The notes: generated by a model from the sequence alone, not told the origin. DNA of 56,282 bases from Desulfonauticus sp. (GCA_030950395.1 JAUZRP010000041.1:1-56282), one strand, 5' to 3'. Counted from the first letter of the stretch, positions 44,538 to 53,862 are shown. Program-made: numbers and translations.

Positions 44538-46147
44538 AAATAGGAGTATTACAGCTTAATTTCTGGATAAACGATATAGAAGGCAACGCTGCCAAGATTC
44601 TAAGCGCTGCCCAAAAAACTTTTAATCAGGGGGCAGATCTTGCCCTAACTTCTGAACTGGCATTATTGGGTTATCCGCCCCGAGACTTATTGTTCAGAAA
44701 ACAAATTATCCAACGTTGTAGGGAAAAACTGAAGGAGCTGGCCAGGCTTTTAAAGGGCTACCCACCTTTAGTAGTGGGCAGCCCCTGGGAAAATAATAAT
44801 AGACTTTTTAATGCAGCAGTAATTCTCTATGAAGGCAAAATTTTTAAATGGATAGGCAAAACTCTACTTCCCAACTACGATGTTTTTGACGAACAACGCT
44901 ACTTTATTTCCTATTTAGAAGACAAATTTATTCAAATCAACAACCAAAAAATAGGTATCACCATTTGTGAAGACATCTGGAAAGAATTTAAGACCAATCC
45001 CCAATATACCCATAATCCCCTTCAAGATCTGTCAGCAGCAAATGTGGACATAGTCTTAAACCTGTCTGCCTCTCCTTTTTCTATAGGTAAACAAAAAATC
45101 CGAGAAAAAAGGCTTTGTTTTTTGGCCCAAAAGTATCAACTGCCAATAGTTTACGTAAATCAAGTGGGCGGTTATGACGATTTATTATTTGATGGCAGAA
45201 GCATAGTTTGCAATGCAAAAGGAACTCTCGTTTTTAGAGCCAAAGAATTTGCTGAAGATATAAGGCTGGTAAAAATACCTAATACAAAAAAAATCTCTTT
45301 TTGTAACACCAACACAGAACAGGAGATTTTTGATGCCTTAGTTATGGGGCTTAGGGATTACGTGCATAAATGTGGTTTTAAAAAAGTGGTTTTAGGGTTG
45401 TCTGGAGGCATTGACTCTTCCCTCACTGCTGTTATCGCCGCAACTGCTTTGGGGGCCAAAAACGTCCTGGGGGTGCTTATGCCTTCTTGTTTCACTAGTT
45501 CAGAAAGTAATGAAGACGCTCTTGCCCTGGCCCACAATCTAGGTATCCAGACCTATATCCTGCCCATTGAAGATCTGCGCCATACGTTTTCAAAAACGCT
45601 TCAGCCCATTTTTAAAAACCTACCACCTGACGTTACAGAAGAAAATATTCAGGCCAGAATTAGAGGCAATCTGCTCATGGCCATAAGCAATAAATTTCAG
45701 GCCCTGCTTTTAAGCACAGGCAATAAATCTGAACTGGCTGTAGGATATTGCACTATTTATGGAGACATGGCCGGGGCCCTAGCTGTAATCTCCGACATAC
45801 CCAAGACTATGGTTTACAAAATATGTAAGTGGATAAACGCCAAGCAGGATCTTATCCCCCAACGAGTACTCCAAAAACCCCCTTCAGCAGAACTACGTCC
45901 CAATCAAAAAGATCAAGACAGTTTGCCACCTTATGATCTGTTAGACGAAATTCTAGCCTTTATTATAGAAAAAAACTTTGAGCCAGAAGAAATAATAAAC
46001 CTCGGATACAATCCCGAAGTGGTCCAAAAAGTCTATAAAATGGTTCGAATTGCAGAATTCAAAAGAAAACAAGCACCAGTGGGTCTAAAAGTAAGTAAAA
46101 GAGCCTTTGGCACAGGCTGGAGAATGCCAATAGCTGCAAAAATTTAA
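44534..46147 (+). CDS. nadE: Glutamine-dependent NAD+ synthetase
   Basis: Amidates deamido-NAD+ using ammonia from glutamine. 537 residues from TTG 44534, overlapping the preceding stop. The N-terminal nitrilase domain carries the E41/K109/C145 triad (SELALLGYPP, GKTLLPNYDVFDE, GITICEDIW). The C-terminal synthetase has the P-loop LGLSGGIDSSLTA and STGNKSELAVGY. Length is typical for the two-domain bacterial form. AAGGA lies about 10 bases upstream of the TTG. Confidence 0.93.
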   Translation: MKIGVLQLNFWINDIEGNAAKILSAAQKTFNQGADLALTSELALLGYPPRDLLFRKQIIQRCREKLKELARLLKGYPPLVVGSPWENNNRLFNAAVILYEGKIFKWIGKTLLPNYDVFDEQRYFISYLEDKFIQINNQKIGITICEDIWKEFKTNPQYTHNPLQDLSAANVDIVLNLSASPFSIGKQKIREKRLCFLAQKYQLPIVYVNQVGGYDDLLFDGRSIVCNAKGTLVFRAKEFAEDIRLVKIPNTKKISFCNTNTEQEIFDALVMGLRDYVHKCGFKKVVLGLSGGIDSSLTAVIAATALGAKNVLGVLMPSCFTSSESNEDALALAHNLGIQTYILPIEDLRHTFSKTLQPIFKNLPPDVTEENIQARIRGNLLMAISNKFQALLLSTGNKSELAVGYCTIYGDMAGALAVISDIPKTMVYKICKWINAKQDLIPQRVLQKPPSAELRPNQKDQDSLPPYDLLDEILAFIIEKNFEPEEIINLGYNPEVVQKVYKMVRIAEFKRKQAPVGLKVSKRAFGTGWRMPIAAKI

Positions 46148-46156
46148 AAAAAATAC

Positions 46157-46185
46157 TTGACTATCTCAATAAAATTACTTAAAAG
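46157..46185 (+). promoter_or_regulatory. Putative sigma-70 promoter for tRNA-Asn
   Basis: TTGACT (46157-46162), 17-base spacer, TAAAAG (46180-46185), 17 bases before the tRNA. Confidence 0.45.
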
Positions 46186-46202
46186 CTCTTTTTACCTATT
46201 GC

Positions 46203-46278
46203 TCCCCGGTAGCTCAATCGGCAGAGCGGGTGGCTGTTAACCACTAGGTTGGCGGTTCGAGTCCGTCCCGGGGAGCCA
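46203..46278 (+). tRNA. tRNA-Asn (GTT)
   Basis: Acceptor TCCCCGG (46203-46209) pairs with CCGGGGA (46268-46274). Anticodon loop CTGTTAA gives GTT. D and T arms are standard, discriminator G, CCA encoded. Confidence 0.95.
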
Positions 46279-46446
46279 GACAAAAAACTGCAGCCTTACT
46301 TAAAATCAACTAAACCAATTTCCCTGTAATAATAATGCAAAATGTAAAAGCACGGAGTGTGCTTCAAGAGCTTAAATAACATCTTCTCTCACCACAGATC
46401 TTCCCTCCCCACATCAACCACAATAAAATTTAGGGTTAATTTAGAC

Positions 46447-46494
46447 AAAAAAATTGCCCAAACGTGTCTTTCCCAAAAAAGCACATTTGGGCAA
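46447..46494 (-). terminator. Rho-independent terminator of the DUF505-like gene
   Basis: Read on the minus strand, a 13-bp stem TTGCCCAAATGTG / CACGTTTGGGCAA (one G-T pair) is followed by seven T residues, 32 bases after the stop codon. Confidence 0.88.
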
Positions 46495-46525
46495 ATCAAA
46501 GTCTTAAAAAGGACTAACTACTAAA

Positions 46526-48382
46526 TTATTGATTCAATACTTCCACAGCCTTTAGCATTAACAACCCTGCTCTAGTCACACTATTACGTCCTAAATACCT
46601 GGCCTTTCTTGCGCTCGCGTAATAAGCATCAAAGACTTCTTTGGTCAAACCTGATCTTTTCAAAGCCAACTTCATATTTTTGGGCAAAATCCTGACCTTT
46701 TCCTCTTTTACATACATGCTCCCAGTTTCTGCAATGGCCTTTACCACTCTATAGATAGTTGGATTAATAGGAATTCCAAAGCCTTCTGGCACTCCAGACA
46801 TGGCTTCGTCCATCATCTGACCGTACTCTGTCTCCACAATAAATCCGTCAGGCAAAATTTCAATAAATCCTTTTGCCTCCAGTTTATCGAGAGCATCTTC
46901 CATTTTTTTCTTCGTTAGCTCGTCCTTATCTTTTAACAAATCCTGATATAGCAGTCCCTCTGCAGGTATGCTCTTAAAGACCTGCATTTCATATTTGGAC
47001 ATAAAAGGAAGTTTGGGTTGCAAGGCTATTTCTTCATAAAGCAGTCCAGATTTGGTGGGCTCATAATTACCAAGAACTCTTTCTTTTCGAGCTTCTTCTA
47101 TCCACTCTTTGTTGGGAGCAGAAAACACTTTATTGGAAAGAGTAAGAGTTTTTATGGCCCAACTATGAATAGCCCTTTCATCTTGATTCTGATCAGACAA
47201 AACTTTTTCTCCCCTTTCTGTAATAAAATACACGTCGTTGCCTGCTTCATCTATACCTTCTGAGATAAGTCCAAAACTTTCCAAACCATAAAGATAAACC
47301 CTTAAATCAAAATTTTCTTCAAACCATTGCTTCTTGTCCTCTAATTCCATAAATCGCTTAGCAATCTCCTGTTTTTTCTTAGGCATGCTATCTAATTTTT
47401 TGCCATATCTTTCTACTAATTTTTTATACTCAGCTACTTGTCTATCCAAAAGCTCTTTTTTTATTTCCTCAAAAGACGCAACCCTGTCCGTATGCTGGGA
47501 CAATTGCTCATCCCAAATCCTTTTGATTACTTTTAAGGTCACCACTTCTTCTAAAGACAGGGCAAAACTCTTTAATAACACTTCCTTTTCATCATTATAC
47601 AACCTATAAACCTCAAGGGCGTTTTCTCCTGCTTTGGTTAATGTATCTACATTCACTACATATCCCAAACTTTCTAACTGCTCCAGGGCTTCCATGCTAA
47701 CTTCTTCTCCATCTGCAACCAAAGCAATATTTTTTAATATGGACAAATCAAGCACACTTCCTTCCTCTGCCCAACCGCCACAGTCCAAAGTACGCTTCAC
47801 GGCCTGACCCAAGCCTGTAAAAGCAAAAAAATTACCTTCTGGCACAGAGTAGGCAATGAGCCTCATCGCTTCAAGACAATCTCTAGCATTGCCCTCTAAA
47901 GGAAGATAATGTGCATCTGTTGGGCCCATAGGAGATTTGCGAATGTATTCTGCAAGCTTTGCATCAATAACCAACTCTGGTTTGGCTATTTTAAAGGCAT
48001 CATACACTTCTATAGCCTCTTTAGTTAACTCTCCATTAAAGGCAAATCCTCTTTTTTCCAACTCTGTATTAGAGATAGGAGTTGTTTTGTTTTTATTTTT
48101 TATTGCACAATCTATCATTGCTATTATTTCACTACCTATCCACCTAAAATTATCTTTCCATAAATCAATAGCTTCTATCTTATCCTTTATGGTATTTAAT
48201 ACTTTTGAAATAATACTCCCAGCATAAGTCAACTCTGCTACAGTAGGAGATGGAAACCTCACTAGAGAAGACAAGGATAGTTCCTCCAGTTGCTTTCGAT
48301 TTTCAGTATTAACAACTATAGTTTTGTCTTCTGAGTGTAATAGTTCAAGCATTAAATTAGCTGCCTTTTTTTTAATTAACAT
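46526..48382 (-). CDS. DUF505-like multi-winged-helix protein
   Basis: 618 residues, soluble and helix-rich, with several repeating winged-helix-like blocks in the pattern LEKRGFAF...[18 protein letters not shown]...[21 protein letters not shown] and [16 protein letters not shown] recognise it, with moderate certainty, as DUF505, mainly known from hyperthermophilic archaea and some anaerobic bacteria. Function unknown; serial wHTH units suggest nucleic-acid binding or protein scaffolding. AGGAGG precedes the ATG. It is monocistronic, with its own terminator and a palindrome in the promoter region. Confidence 0.6.
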   Translation of the reverse strand: MLIKKKAANLMLELLHSEDKTIVVNTENRKQLEELSLSSLVRFPSPTVAELTYAGSIISKVLNTIKDKIEAIDLWKDNFRWIGSEIIAMIDCAIKNKNKTTPISNTELEKRGFAFNGELTKEAIEVYDAFKIAKPELVIDAKLAEYIRKSPMGPTDAHYLPLEGNARDCLEAMRLIAYSVPEGNFFAFTGLGQAVKRTLDCGGWAEEGSVLDLSILKNIALVADGEEVSMEALEQLESLGYVVNVDTLTKAGENALEVYRLYNDEKEVLLKSFALSLEEVVTLKVIKRIWDEQLSQHTDRVASFEEIKKELLDRQVAEYKKLVERYGKKLDSMPKKKQEIAKRFMELEDKKQWFEENFDLRVYLYGLESFGLISEGIDEAGNDVYFITERGEKVLSDQNQDERAIHSWAIKTLTLSNKVFSAPNKEWIEEARKERVLGNYEPTKSGLLYEEIALQPKLPFMSKYEMQVFKSIPAEGLLYQDLLKDKDELTKKKMEDALDKLEAKGFIEILPDGFIVETEYGQMMDEAMSGVPEGFGIPINPTIYRVVKAIAETGSMYVKEEKVRILPKNMKLALKRSGLTKEVFDAYYASARKARYLGRNSVTRAGLLMLKAVEVLNQ

Positions 48383-48695
48383 TTAATTTTTCCTCCTAAA
48401 ATTATTGTTGTCGGATCTTGCATTGACTTATTAAAATAAGTCCATACTTTCATCTGTCAAGACATAGTCACTAAATATTGACATCTGTTTTTTATGCCTT
48501 TTTGAACCTTTAACACCTTATTTTTAGCACTTATCCAGACTATCTTAATCGACCACAGGATCTCAATAAAAACTTGCCAAAAACATAAAAAATATTAAGT
48601 TGGCCTTAATCCAATTTGAACCAAAAATGCAATTTTTCCAACGCTGGGCCTGCAAAAATTCTTGTTTTCAGGCAGTTAGCAAACTGGAGAGAAAA
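48383..48695. other. 313-base divergent intergenic region
   Basis: No gene. Contains the leader and promoter of the DUF505-like gene and, on the other strand, whatever drives gmhA. The gmhA frame is open through 48600-48695, but the real start is 48696. An 18-bp palindrome is annotated separately. Confidence 0.5.
48425..48442. promoter_or_regulatory. Palindromic operator candidate upstream of the DUF505-like gene
   Basis: GACTTAT-TAAA-ATAAGTC is a perfect 7+7 inverted repeat. On the minus strand a TTGACA (48455-48460) lies upstream, so the palindrome sits at the expected -10 region, a typical repressor position. Confidence 0.5.
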
Positions 48696-49316
48696 ATGGC
48701 AGATAAAGCATATCAAAAAATAGAGATGCATTTTTTAGATGGTGTTCGTTTAAGAAAAGATTTTTTTGCAAAATACAAAGAAATGCTTCTCAAGGTCGCA
48801 AAGGTGATTGCCGCTAGTTTAACTCAAGGTGGGAAAGTGCTTTTGTGTGGCAACGGTGGGAGTGCTGCAGATTCCCAACACATTGCAGCGGAATTCGTCA
48901 ATAGATACAAAATGGAGCGTCCTCCTCTGCCAGCCATAGCCCTCACCACAGACACTTCTATTTTAACTGCTGTGGGCAATGACTATTCTTTTAATGATAT
49001 TTTTGTTAAACAAATAAAGGCGTTAGGACTGGCAGGAGATGTTTTAATAGCCATTTCTACTTCTGGGAAAAGTCCCAATATTGTGGCTGCCCTTGCAACT
49101 GCCAAAGAAAAATCTCTGGTAACAATTGGCCTTACCGGAGCCAATCCCAATCTAATGCAAGACTTTTGTGATTATCTATTTTTAGTAAATTCCCAAAACA
49201 CACCTTTAATTCAGGAAATTCATATCACTATTGGACATGTGCTCTGTGATTTAATAGATTATTTTTTGTTTGAAGACATTGATGCTTTAGAAAAATACAT
49301 GCAGGAGGTTTGTTAA
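48696..49316 (+). CDS. gmhA: Phosphoheptose isomerase
   Basis: Converts sedoheptulose-7-phosphate to D-glycero-D-manno-heptose-7-phosphate, first step of LPS heptose synthesis. 206 residues from ATG 48696 (GGAGAG upstream; the frame extends further but without support). SIS-domain motifs: LLCGNGGSAADSQHIAAEF, ISTSGKSPN and a C-terminal IQEIHITIGHVLCD, with zinc-site residues. Stop is adjacent to the second FmdB start. The pathway partner hldD is 47 kb away. Confidence 0.93.
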   Translation: MADKAYQKIEMHFLDGVRLRKDFFAKYKEMLLKVAKVIAASLTQGGKVLLCGNGGSAADSQHIAAEFVNRYKMERPPLPAIALTTDTSILTAVGNDYSFNDIFVKQIKALGLAGDVLIAISTSGKSPNIVAALATAKEKSLVTIGLTGANPNLMQDFCDYLFLVNSQNTPLIQEIHITIGHVLCDLIDYFLFEDIDALEKYMQEVC

Positions 49317-49565
49317 ATGCCTATTTATGAATTTTGTTGCAAAAAATGTGGAGAAGAATTTGAAGAACTTGTCCTAAAGGACGATACTTCTATTGTTTGC
49401 CCTCATTGTCATTCTAAAGAGGTAGAAAAATTAATGTCTGTCTGCAAATTTAGAACAGGCGGACCCATTGTGTTAGGCTCCAGCTCTACTAACTCCAGTT
49501 CCAAATCTAGCAGCTCTAGTTGTGCAGGCTGTAGTGGTGGCAACTGTTCGTCTTGTGGATTATAA
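49317..49565 (+). CDS. FmdB-family zinc-ribbon protein, second copy
   Basis: 82 residues, MPIYEFCCKKCGEEF, CxxC at about 8-11 and 29-32 (CPHC). Long Ser-rich tail then CAGCSGGNCSSCG, the CxxC_CxxC_SSSS pattern. Starts immediately after gmhA (no gap) and runs into hemC, so the three are one operon. Function unknown; it differs from the first copy (3925) mainly in its tail. Confidence 0.85.
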   Translation: MPIYEFCCKKCGEEFEELVLKDDTSIVCPHCHSKEVEKLMSVCKFRTGGPIVLGSSSTNSSSKSSSSSCAGCSGGNCSSCGL

Positions 49566-49575
49566 GGATGGGAGA

Positions 49576-50505
49576 ATGAAAAACACAATCAGAATAGCTA
49601 CTAGAAAAAGCAAGCTGGCCCTATGGCAGGCAGAATTTATTGCCTCTTGTATTCAAAAAAAATATCCTCATATAAAAGTCGAATTCGTGAAGATCACAAC
49701 TACAGGGGATAAAATTTTAGATGTTCCTTTAGCCAAAGTGGGGGGCAAAGGGCTTTTTGTAAAAGAAATAGAGGAGGCTTTGTTAACAGATCAGGCAGAT
49801 ATAGCCGTACACTCAATGAAAGACGTGCCTACTTATTTGCCAGAAGGCCTAAAAATAGGCATCATTCCCAAAAGAGAAAAAAATACGGATCTTTTTCTTT
49901 CTCAAAATTTTAAAGATCTAGCTTCCTTACCTAGAGGAGCACGAGTAGGGACTTCTAGTTTGCGCCGTCAGGCCCAGTTGTTGCGCTTATATCCTCATCT
50001 AGAGATTATTTCTTTACGGGGGAATTTGGACACCAGGATAAAAAAACTTTGTCAGGGAGATTTCCAGGCTATTGTGGTGGCCACAGCAGGGGTAAAGCGT
50101 CTTGGCCTAAAAACAAAATACATGCAGGAACTTGGCCCCCCCCAATTTTTCCCTGCAGTAGCTCAAGGTGCCCTAGGTTTAGAATATTTAAAAACCCGCT
50201 CTGATCTCGATCAACTGCTAACTTTCCTGGATGACTGTCAAACCCGATACGAGGTTTTAGCAGAACGGGCCTTTTTAACTCGTCTAGAGGGAGGATGTCA
50301 GGTACCTATTGGGGCTTATGCGACATTTAAGGAAAAGGAAATCTTACTCCATGGGATGGTGGCTGATCTTTCTGGCAAGATTATGTTAAAAGATAAACTA
50401 CAAGGTCCTTATCAAGAAGCAGAAAAATTGGGAGTACAGCTTGCAGAAAAAATTCTAGATCAGGGAGCCCGAGAAATTTTACAAGAAGTTTATGCTCAAA
50501 ACTAG
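49576..50505 (+). CDS. hemC: Porphobilinogen deaminase (hydroxymethylbilane synthase)
   Basis: Condenses four porphobilinogens to hydroxymethylbilane for haem, sirohaem and cobamide. 309 residues from ATG 49576, preceded by AAGGA; an open frame further upstream overlaps fmdB and is not used. Motifs: TRKSKLALWQ, HSMKDVPT, GTSSLRRQAQ, SLRGNLDTR, and C241 in LEGGCQVPIGAYA, which holds the dipyrromethane cofactor. Confidence 0.95.
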   Translation: MKNTIRIATRKSKLALWQAEFIASCIQKKYPHIKVEFVKITTTGDKILDVPLAKVGGKGLFVKEIEEALLTDQADIAVHSMKDVPTYLPEGLKIGIIPKREKNTDLFLSQNFKDLASLPRGARVGTSSLRRQAQLLRLYPHLEIISLRGNLDTRIKKLCQGDFQAIVVATAGVKRLGLKTKYMQELGPPQFFPAVAQGALGLEYLKTRSDLDQLLTFLDDCQTRYEVLAERAFLTRLEGGCQVPIGAYATFKEKEILLHGMVADLSGKIMLKDKLQGPYQEAEKLGVQLAEKILDQGAREILQEVYAQN

Positions 50506-50660
50506 CCCAAAATAAAAATAGGGCATAGTGAAATTTCCCCTTTTGCCAATTTTATAACCCAAAACATCTCTTTTATGTTCTTTTCGCTCTTTGGTATAAG
50601 GTTGCTATGCCCTCAATTTGGACCTTGTCCTGGTCTGAAATTATATTTTGGGGCGTGGTC

Positions 50661-51101
50661 TTATTTTTTTCTATCAGTAAAGGGTTGAACCTCGTATTGA
50701 ATCTTGTCTTTAAAGTGGCGTTTTATGACTCTTGCCTGGCATCTGGTACACAAAAAAGAGACCAAGCCTCCAAGGTTTGCTGCTTTTAAGATAAATTTCC
50801 TTGGAGAATCAAGGGTCCAGTCTTCTGTAGAAAGTCCACAGTTTTTGCAAATAACTTTTTTTTCTACAGGATAGCGAAAATCCCAAAATTTTAAAAAATT
50901 TTCCCAATCTTCTATGGGCTCTACTGGTGGCTGAGAAAAATTTTGGCCCGGACAAACATCTGGTGTTTTTAGCTGAGACAAAGCCTTTTCTAGAATTGGA
51001 TCAATTTCCTCGGCCACTTTTTCCCATAATTTTGCAGAAATAAATACCCCTATTAAATTTCCTGTTTGGTCGTAAAAACCTTGAATATCTTTTTTAATCA
51101 T
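50661..51101 (-). CDS. Uncharacterised zinc-ribbon protein
   Basis: 146 residues from ATG 51101, chosen because AAGGAGTG lies 5-6 bases upstream; the longer frame has no support. N-terminal part MIKKDIQGFYDQTGNLIGVFI resembles a small beta domain with following helix. The C-terminal part has two pairs, CKNC (near 97) and CTRC (near 127), probably one zinc ribbon. Function unknown. Divergent from parB. Confidence 0.7.
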   Translation of the reverse strand: MIKKDIQGFYDQTGNLIGVFISAKLWEKVAEEIDPILEKALSQLKTPDVCPGQNFSQPPVEPIEDWENFLKFWDFRYPVEKKVICKNCGLSTEDWTLDSPRKFILKAANLGGLVSFLCTRCQARVIKRHFKDKIQYEVQPFTDRKK

Positions 51102-51214
51102 ATTACACTCCTTTTCGTGGTGTGTTCTACAACATAATGGAACAAAAAAGCACTGATTAGGATAACTAATTTTATTCAAACTGTAAATTTTAAATTGTAT
51201 AAATAGGGGAATAA

Positions 51215-52054
51215 ATGAACAAAAAAAAGGGTCTTGGTAAAGGTATAGGCGCTCTTTTAGGAGACTGGCAGGAGTCCTCAAAAGACATGGAAGTGACTTT
51301 TTTAGATCTTGCCTTAATTAGTCCAAATCCGCACCAACCAAGGCAGGTCTTTGATTCCGAAGCACTCAAAACACTTGCAGACTCTATTCAAAGCAAAGGA
51401 GTGCTCCAACCTATCCTGGTCAGACCCAAAGGAGAAAAATACGAAATAATAGCAGGAGAAAGGCGATTTAGAGCTGCTCAGATCGCTGGTTTGGAAAAAA
51501 TCCCAGCCATTATAAAAAATTTGAGCGATCGAGAGGCTCTCCTTCTGGCCTTAGTGGAAAATATCCATAGAGAAGATTTAAATCCTATAGATCAGGCCAA
51601 GGCCTTACTCAAATTAAAAAAAGAATTTGACCTCTCTCAAGAAGAGCTGGCCCAAAAAGTAAACTTGAGCAGAAGTCAGGTGGCCAATCTCATCCGATTG
51701 CTTTCTTTGCCAGAAAAAATCCAAAATTTGCTCCTGGAAGGCAAACTCAGCACAGGTCAGGCCAGGGCTTTAATAGGCATAGACGATCCTAACGTATTAG
51801 AAAATCTAGTGCAGGAAATACTAGAAAAAAATTTAACTGTTCGAGACGTAGAGAAAAAAGTTCGCCAATGCAAACAAAATAAAAAAGTTGACGAGCTGCT
51901 CAGCAATTTAGAAAAACAATTGCAAAAATCATTACCTATAAAGGCAAAATGCCGGGGCACTAAAGATAAAGGAAAAATTATTTTAGAATACGCAAACCCA
52001 GAAGAACTAAAAAAAATACTGGTGCTTTTGCAAGTGGAACAAGCAAATAGCTAG
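51215..52054 (+). CDS. parB: Chromosome-partitioning protein ParB
   Basis: 279 residues: N-terminal KGLGKGIGALL, CTPase/ParB domain with the arginine-rich GERRFRAAQIAG, NIHREDLNPIDQA, then the HTH (LSQEELAQKVNLSRSQVANLIRL-type) that binds parS, and a C-terminal dimer helix. GGGGAA precedes the ATG. No parA and no parS-like palindrome are next to it, so it is an orphan in this window. It marks the end of ordinary chromosome before the cassette array. Confidence 0.93.
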   Translation: MNKKKGLGKGIGALLGDWQESSKDMEVTFLDLALISPNPHQPRQVFDSEALKTLADSIQSKGVLQPILVRPKGEKYEIIAGERRFRAAQIAGLEKIPAIIKNLSDREALLLALVENIHREDLNPIDQAKALLKLKKEFDLSQEELAQKVNLSRSQVANLIRLLSLPEKIQNLLLEGKLSTGQARALIGIDDPNVLENLVQEILEKNLTVRDVEKKVRQCKQNKKVDELLSNLEKQLQKSLPIKAKCRGTKDKGKIILEYANPEELKKILVLLQVEQANS

Positions 52055-52081
52055 CCCTCCCACCCAAATCAGGGGAGAGGG
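52055..52081 (+). repeat. GC-rich hairpin after parB
   Basis: CCCTCCC pairs imperfectly with GGGGAGAGGG over a loop of about 10 bases, directly after parB. No T run. May be a terminator-like barrier; the strong purine/pyrimidine bias is unlike the rest of the window. Confidence 0.35.
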
Positions 52082-52117
52082 ATCATCTCCTTCCTCCTCC
52101 CCCAAGGGCTGCGTAAA

Positions 52118-52142
52118 GTCTAACCTCGTTGGCTAGTTGGGC
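52118..52142 (-). other. Possible attC remnant after the nuclease pseudogene
   Basis: On the minus strand GCCCAAC (52142-52136) follows the nuclease stop by 5 bases and GTTAGAC (52124-52118) follows after 11 bases. They match RYYYAAC and GTTRRRY core rules, but the interior stem is missing, so this may be an internally deleted attC or chance. Confidence 0.3.
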
Positions 52143-52147
52143 AAGAT

Positions 52148-53241
52148 TTATTCAAAATTTACTTTGATTACTTTCCTCAAGCGTGAATCTGCAACTTCAA
52201 GCGCAAGATCAATAATATCTTTTATGTTTTTCCTGCTATAATTTGTCCCAAGCCACCAACCAGTAGCTATTTCAATTGAATGCTGTTCTGCCAAATCAGG
52301 ACGACCAGGATACAGTTCATATTTATCTTGTGACAAATATCTCCTTTTCCTACCATGTTTTCTGGAAGCAAATCGTTCAAAAAATCTACTATATTCTTTA
52401 TGCAATAATTCAAAAATTTTTGTCATTAAATCACGTGCTGATTGAGCAGTGATTTCCTTTCCATTGTAGGTGAAAGAAAACCTATTCAAATGAGAGGCTA
52501 CATGAGCATTTTTTTGTGACTCAAGCTGTGAAGATGGAAGAGGTTTTTCTTTTATAGTCGGTTGCATGATATTACTACTTATCACCTGTTTTTTTAGAAA
52601 ATTGCTACATGTATCTAAATCTGGTTTATACCCACATATGTCTTCTACTTTTTCTGATAGGAGTTCCAGAAGCAGTGAATCTTGTTCTTTTAGCAACGCT
52701 TCCCATGCTTTTGGAAGATTCACATTTATAATTCTTTTCCTTGCGACATTTTTATAATCTGCACGGGCCGATTCCAAGGCTTTGCCGGAGCATATATTTT
52801 CATAAGATAAATATTCTTTTAATTTTTGTTCAGCCTCAGAAATATCTCGTTCTAAAATATCAAGTTTATAAACTCGACGTTCGTCATAACGCCCTTGTTC
52901 TCCTGGAAGATAAAAGCTCCATTCCTGACCGTCAGTAAGAATAGCAATTGGAACTCCTAGATGAAAAGCATATTCAAATAATTGCCTATCTGCACCATCA
53001 TATAGACCAATCTTTTTTACTTCAATAAAGACATAAGGTTTGTTAGGGGGATTGCAAAGGGCATAATCAACCCTTCGACCTTCAACTGTATATTCTGGTA
53101 TTATATCGAAGTGTCAAATACGGGCCATCCAAGTACATGCAAAGTAGGTAATAAAATACCTTGGGAAACAGCAGCCTCTGAAGTAAATTTTCCTTCTTTT
53201 AAATCGTTCCGCAACTTTTGTATATGCTCTGCTAATTTCAC
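52148..53241 (-). pseudogene. Frameshifted PD-(D/E)XK nuclease (HsdR N-terminal-like)
   Basis: Two frames read together give one protein of about 365 residues. Frame one starts with GTG 53241 (AAGGAA seven bases upstream): VKLAEHIQKLRNDLKEGKF ... LGWPVFDTS, then stops at 53101-53103. Frame two resumes IIPEYTVEGRRVDYAL, with VFIEVKKIG as the ExK part of a PD-(D/E)XK site. It continues as a coiled region and a C-terminal part to 52148 (NVARKRIIN, YNGKEITAQ, ...VIKVNFE). A one-base deletion near 53107-53110 would restore the frame. The true start codon may also have been lost: conserved-looking KIKEIA precedes the GTG but no ATG is there, because the attC edge lies just upstream. It may be a decayed defence cassette, or a sequencing error. 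Confidence 0.72.
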
Positions 53242-53264
53242 AGCGATTTCCTTAATTTTAGTAT

Positions 53265-53347
53265 GCCAAGGTAGAGCTCACCTGCCGACAAAACGCAAGC
53301 CCGAAGTCCGCAACGGCTTGTCGATCAGCTTAAGCGACTTGTTCGGC
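53265..53347 (-). other. attC-like recombination site A
   Basis: 83 bases. On the minus strand it opens with GCCGAAC (53347-53341) and ends at a degenerate CCTTGGC (53271-53265). The interior is an imperfect inverted repeat (CGACAAGCC ... TTTTGTCGGC). The 3' half GTCGGCAGGTGA is shared with sites B and C. The outer pairing is poor, so this site may be worn. Its first 18 bases also encode the last five residues and stop of the DUF2283-like gene. Confidence 0.6.
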
Positions 53348-53557
53348 CTTTTCTTCTAAAGGAGGAACCATTTCTTGATATGAAAATTCACGCAATCCTG
53401 CTTTAGCTTTTGCATGTTCAATAGTCATATTTACGAGATTGCCGTGTTGATCCAAATCAATGTAAATGTCCTCACCGATCTCTTTTGTTTCATAGACTTC
53501 TTTATCAGTAAATTCTATTAAAGCCGTATCAGTATCTGGGAAATATTTAACTTTCAT
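53330..53557 (-). CDS. DUF2283-family small protein (candidate antitoxin)
   Basis: 75 residues, MKVKYFPDTDTALIEFTDKEV, then GEDIYIDLDQHGN and ITIEHA, the DUF2283 pattern: a small beta domain often paired with DUF4258-like proteins. It starts 3 bases after its upstream partner. Its last five codons and TAA lie inside attC site A, so the recombination site completes the gene. Function is not proven; pairing and size suggest antitoxin or partner of a toxin. Confidence 0.75.
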   Translation of the reverse strand: MKVKYFPDTDTALIEFTDKEVYETKEIGEDIYIDLDQHGNLVNMTIEHAKAKAGLREFSYQEMVPPLEEKAEQVA

Positions 53558-53560
53558 CTT

Positions 53561-53815
53561 TCAATCCTCCTTAAAAGACCTATCAAAAAAAGCATTATGT
53601 ACCGTCTTGCCATCTGCCAATAAAATTACTCTAAGATATCTATCCACTTCTGAAATCTTTGCCCATTTTCTAATCCTTCCGTCAGACTGAATAACTACCT
53701 TTTGTGGATTTTCTATTACATACTTTATCCATTCTTCTTTGATCTGTGCTCGATCAGGTCTTTTCTTAGTGTATTTAAAGTATATTGAGTTGTTTTCATT
53801 ACAATAATTTTTCAT
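53561..53815 (-). CDS. DUF4258-like small protein (candidate toxin)
   Basis: 84 residues. KKRPDRAQIKEEWIKYVI, then SDGRIRKWAKISEVD and YLRVILLADGKTVHNAFFD, the pattern of DUF4258-type proteins that sit beside DUF2283 genes. I recall the pair being common in bacteria and predicted as a toxin-antitoxin-like module; activity is unknown. Three-base gap to its partner and a 48-base leader from the attC B core site mark it as the first gene of its cassette. Confidence 0.65.
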   Translation of the reverse strand: MKNYCNENNSIYFKYTKKRPDRAQIKEEWIKYVIENPQKVVIQSDGRIRKWAKISEVDRYLRVILLADGKTVHNAFFDRSFKED

Positions 53816-53862
53816 AAAATCTTTTTGTTGTATTTTTTGAAATGAATTCTTTTATCTTTTAG

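Noticed and set aside
3377-46278. Genomic islands integrated at the three tRNA genes
   Set aside because: No integrase and no duplicated tRNA 3' ends downstream; flanks are housekeeping genes.
51100-52160. parS-like palindrome (TGTTnCACGTGnAACA type) by parB
   Set aside because: None seen in parB or its flanks.
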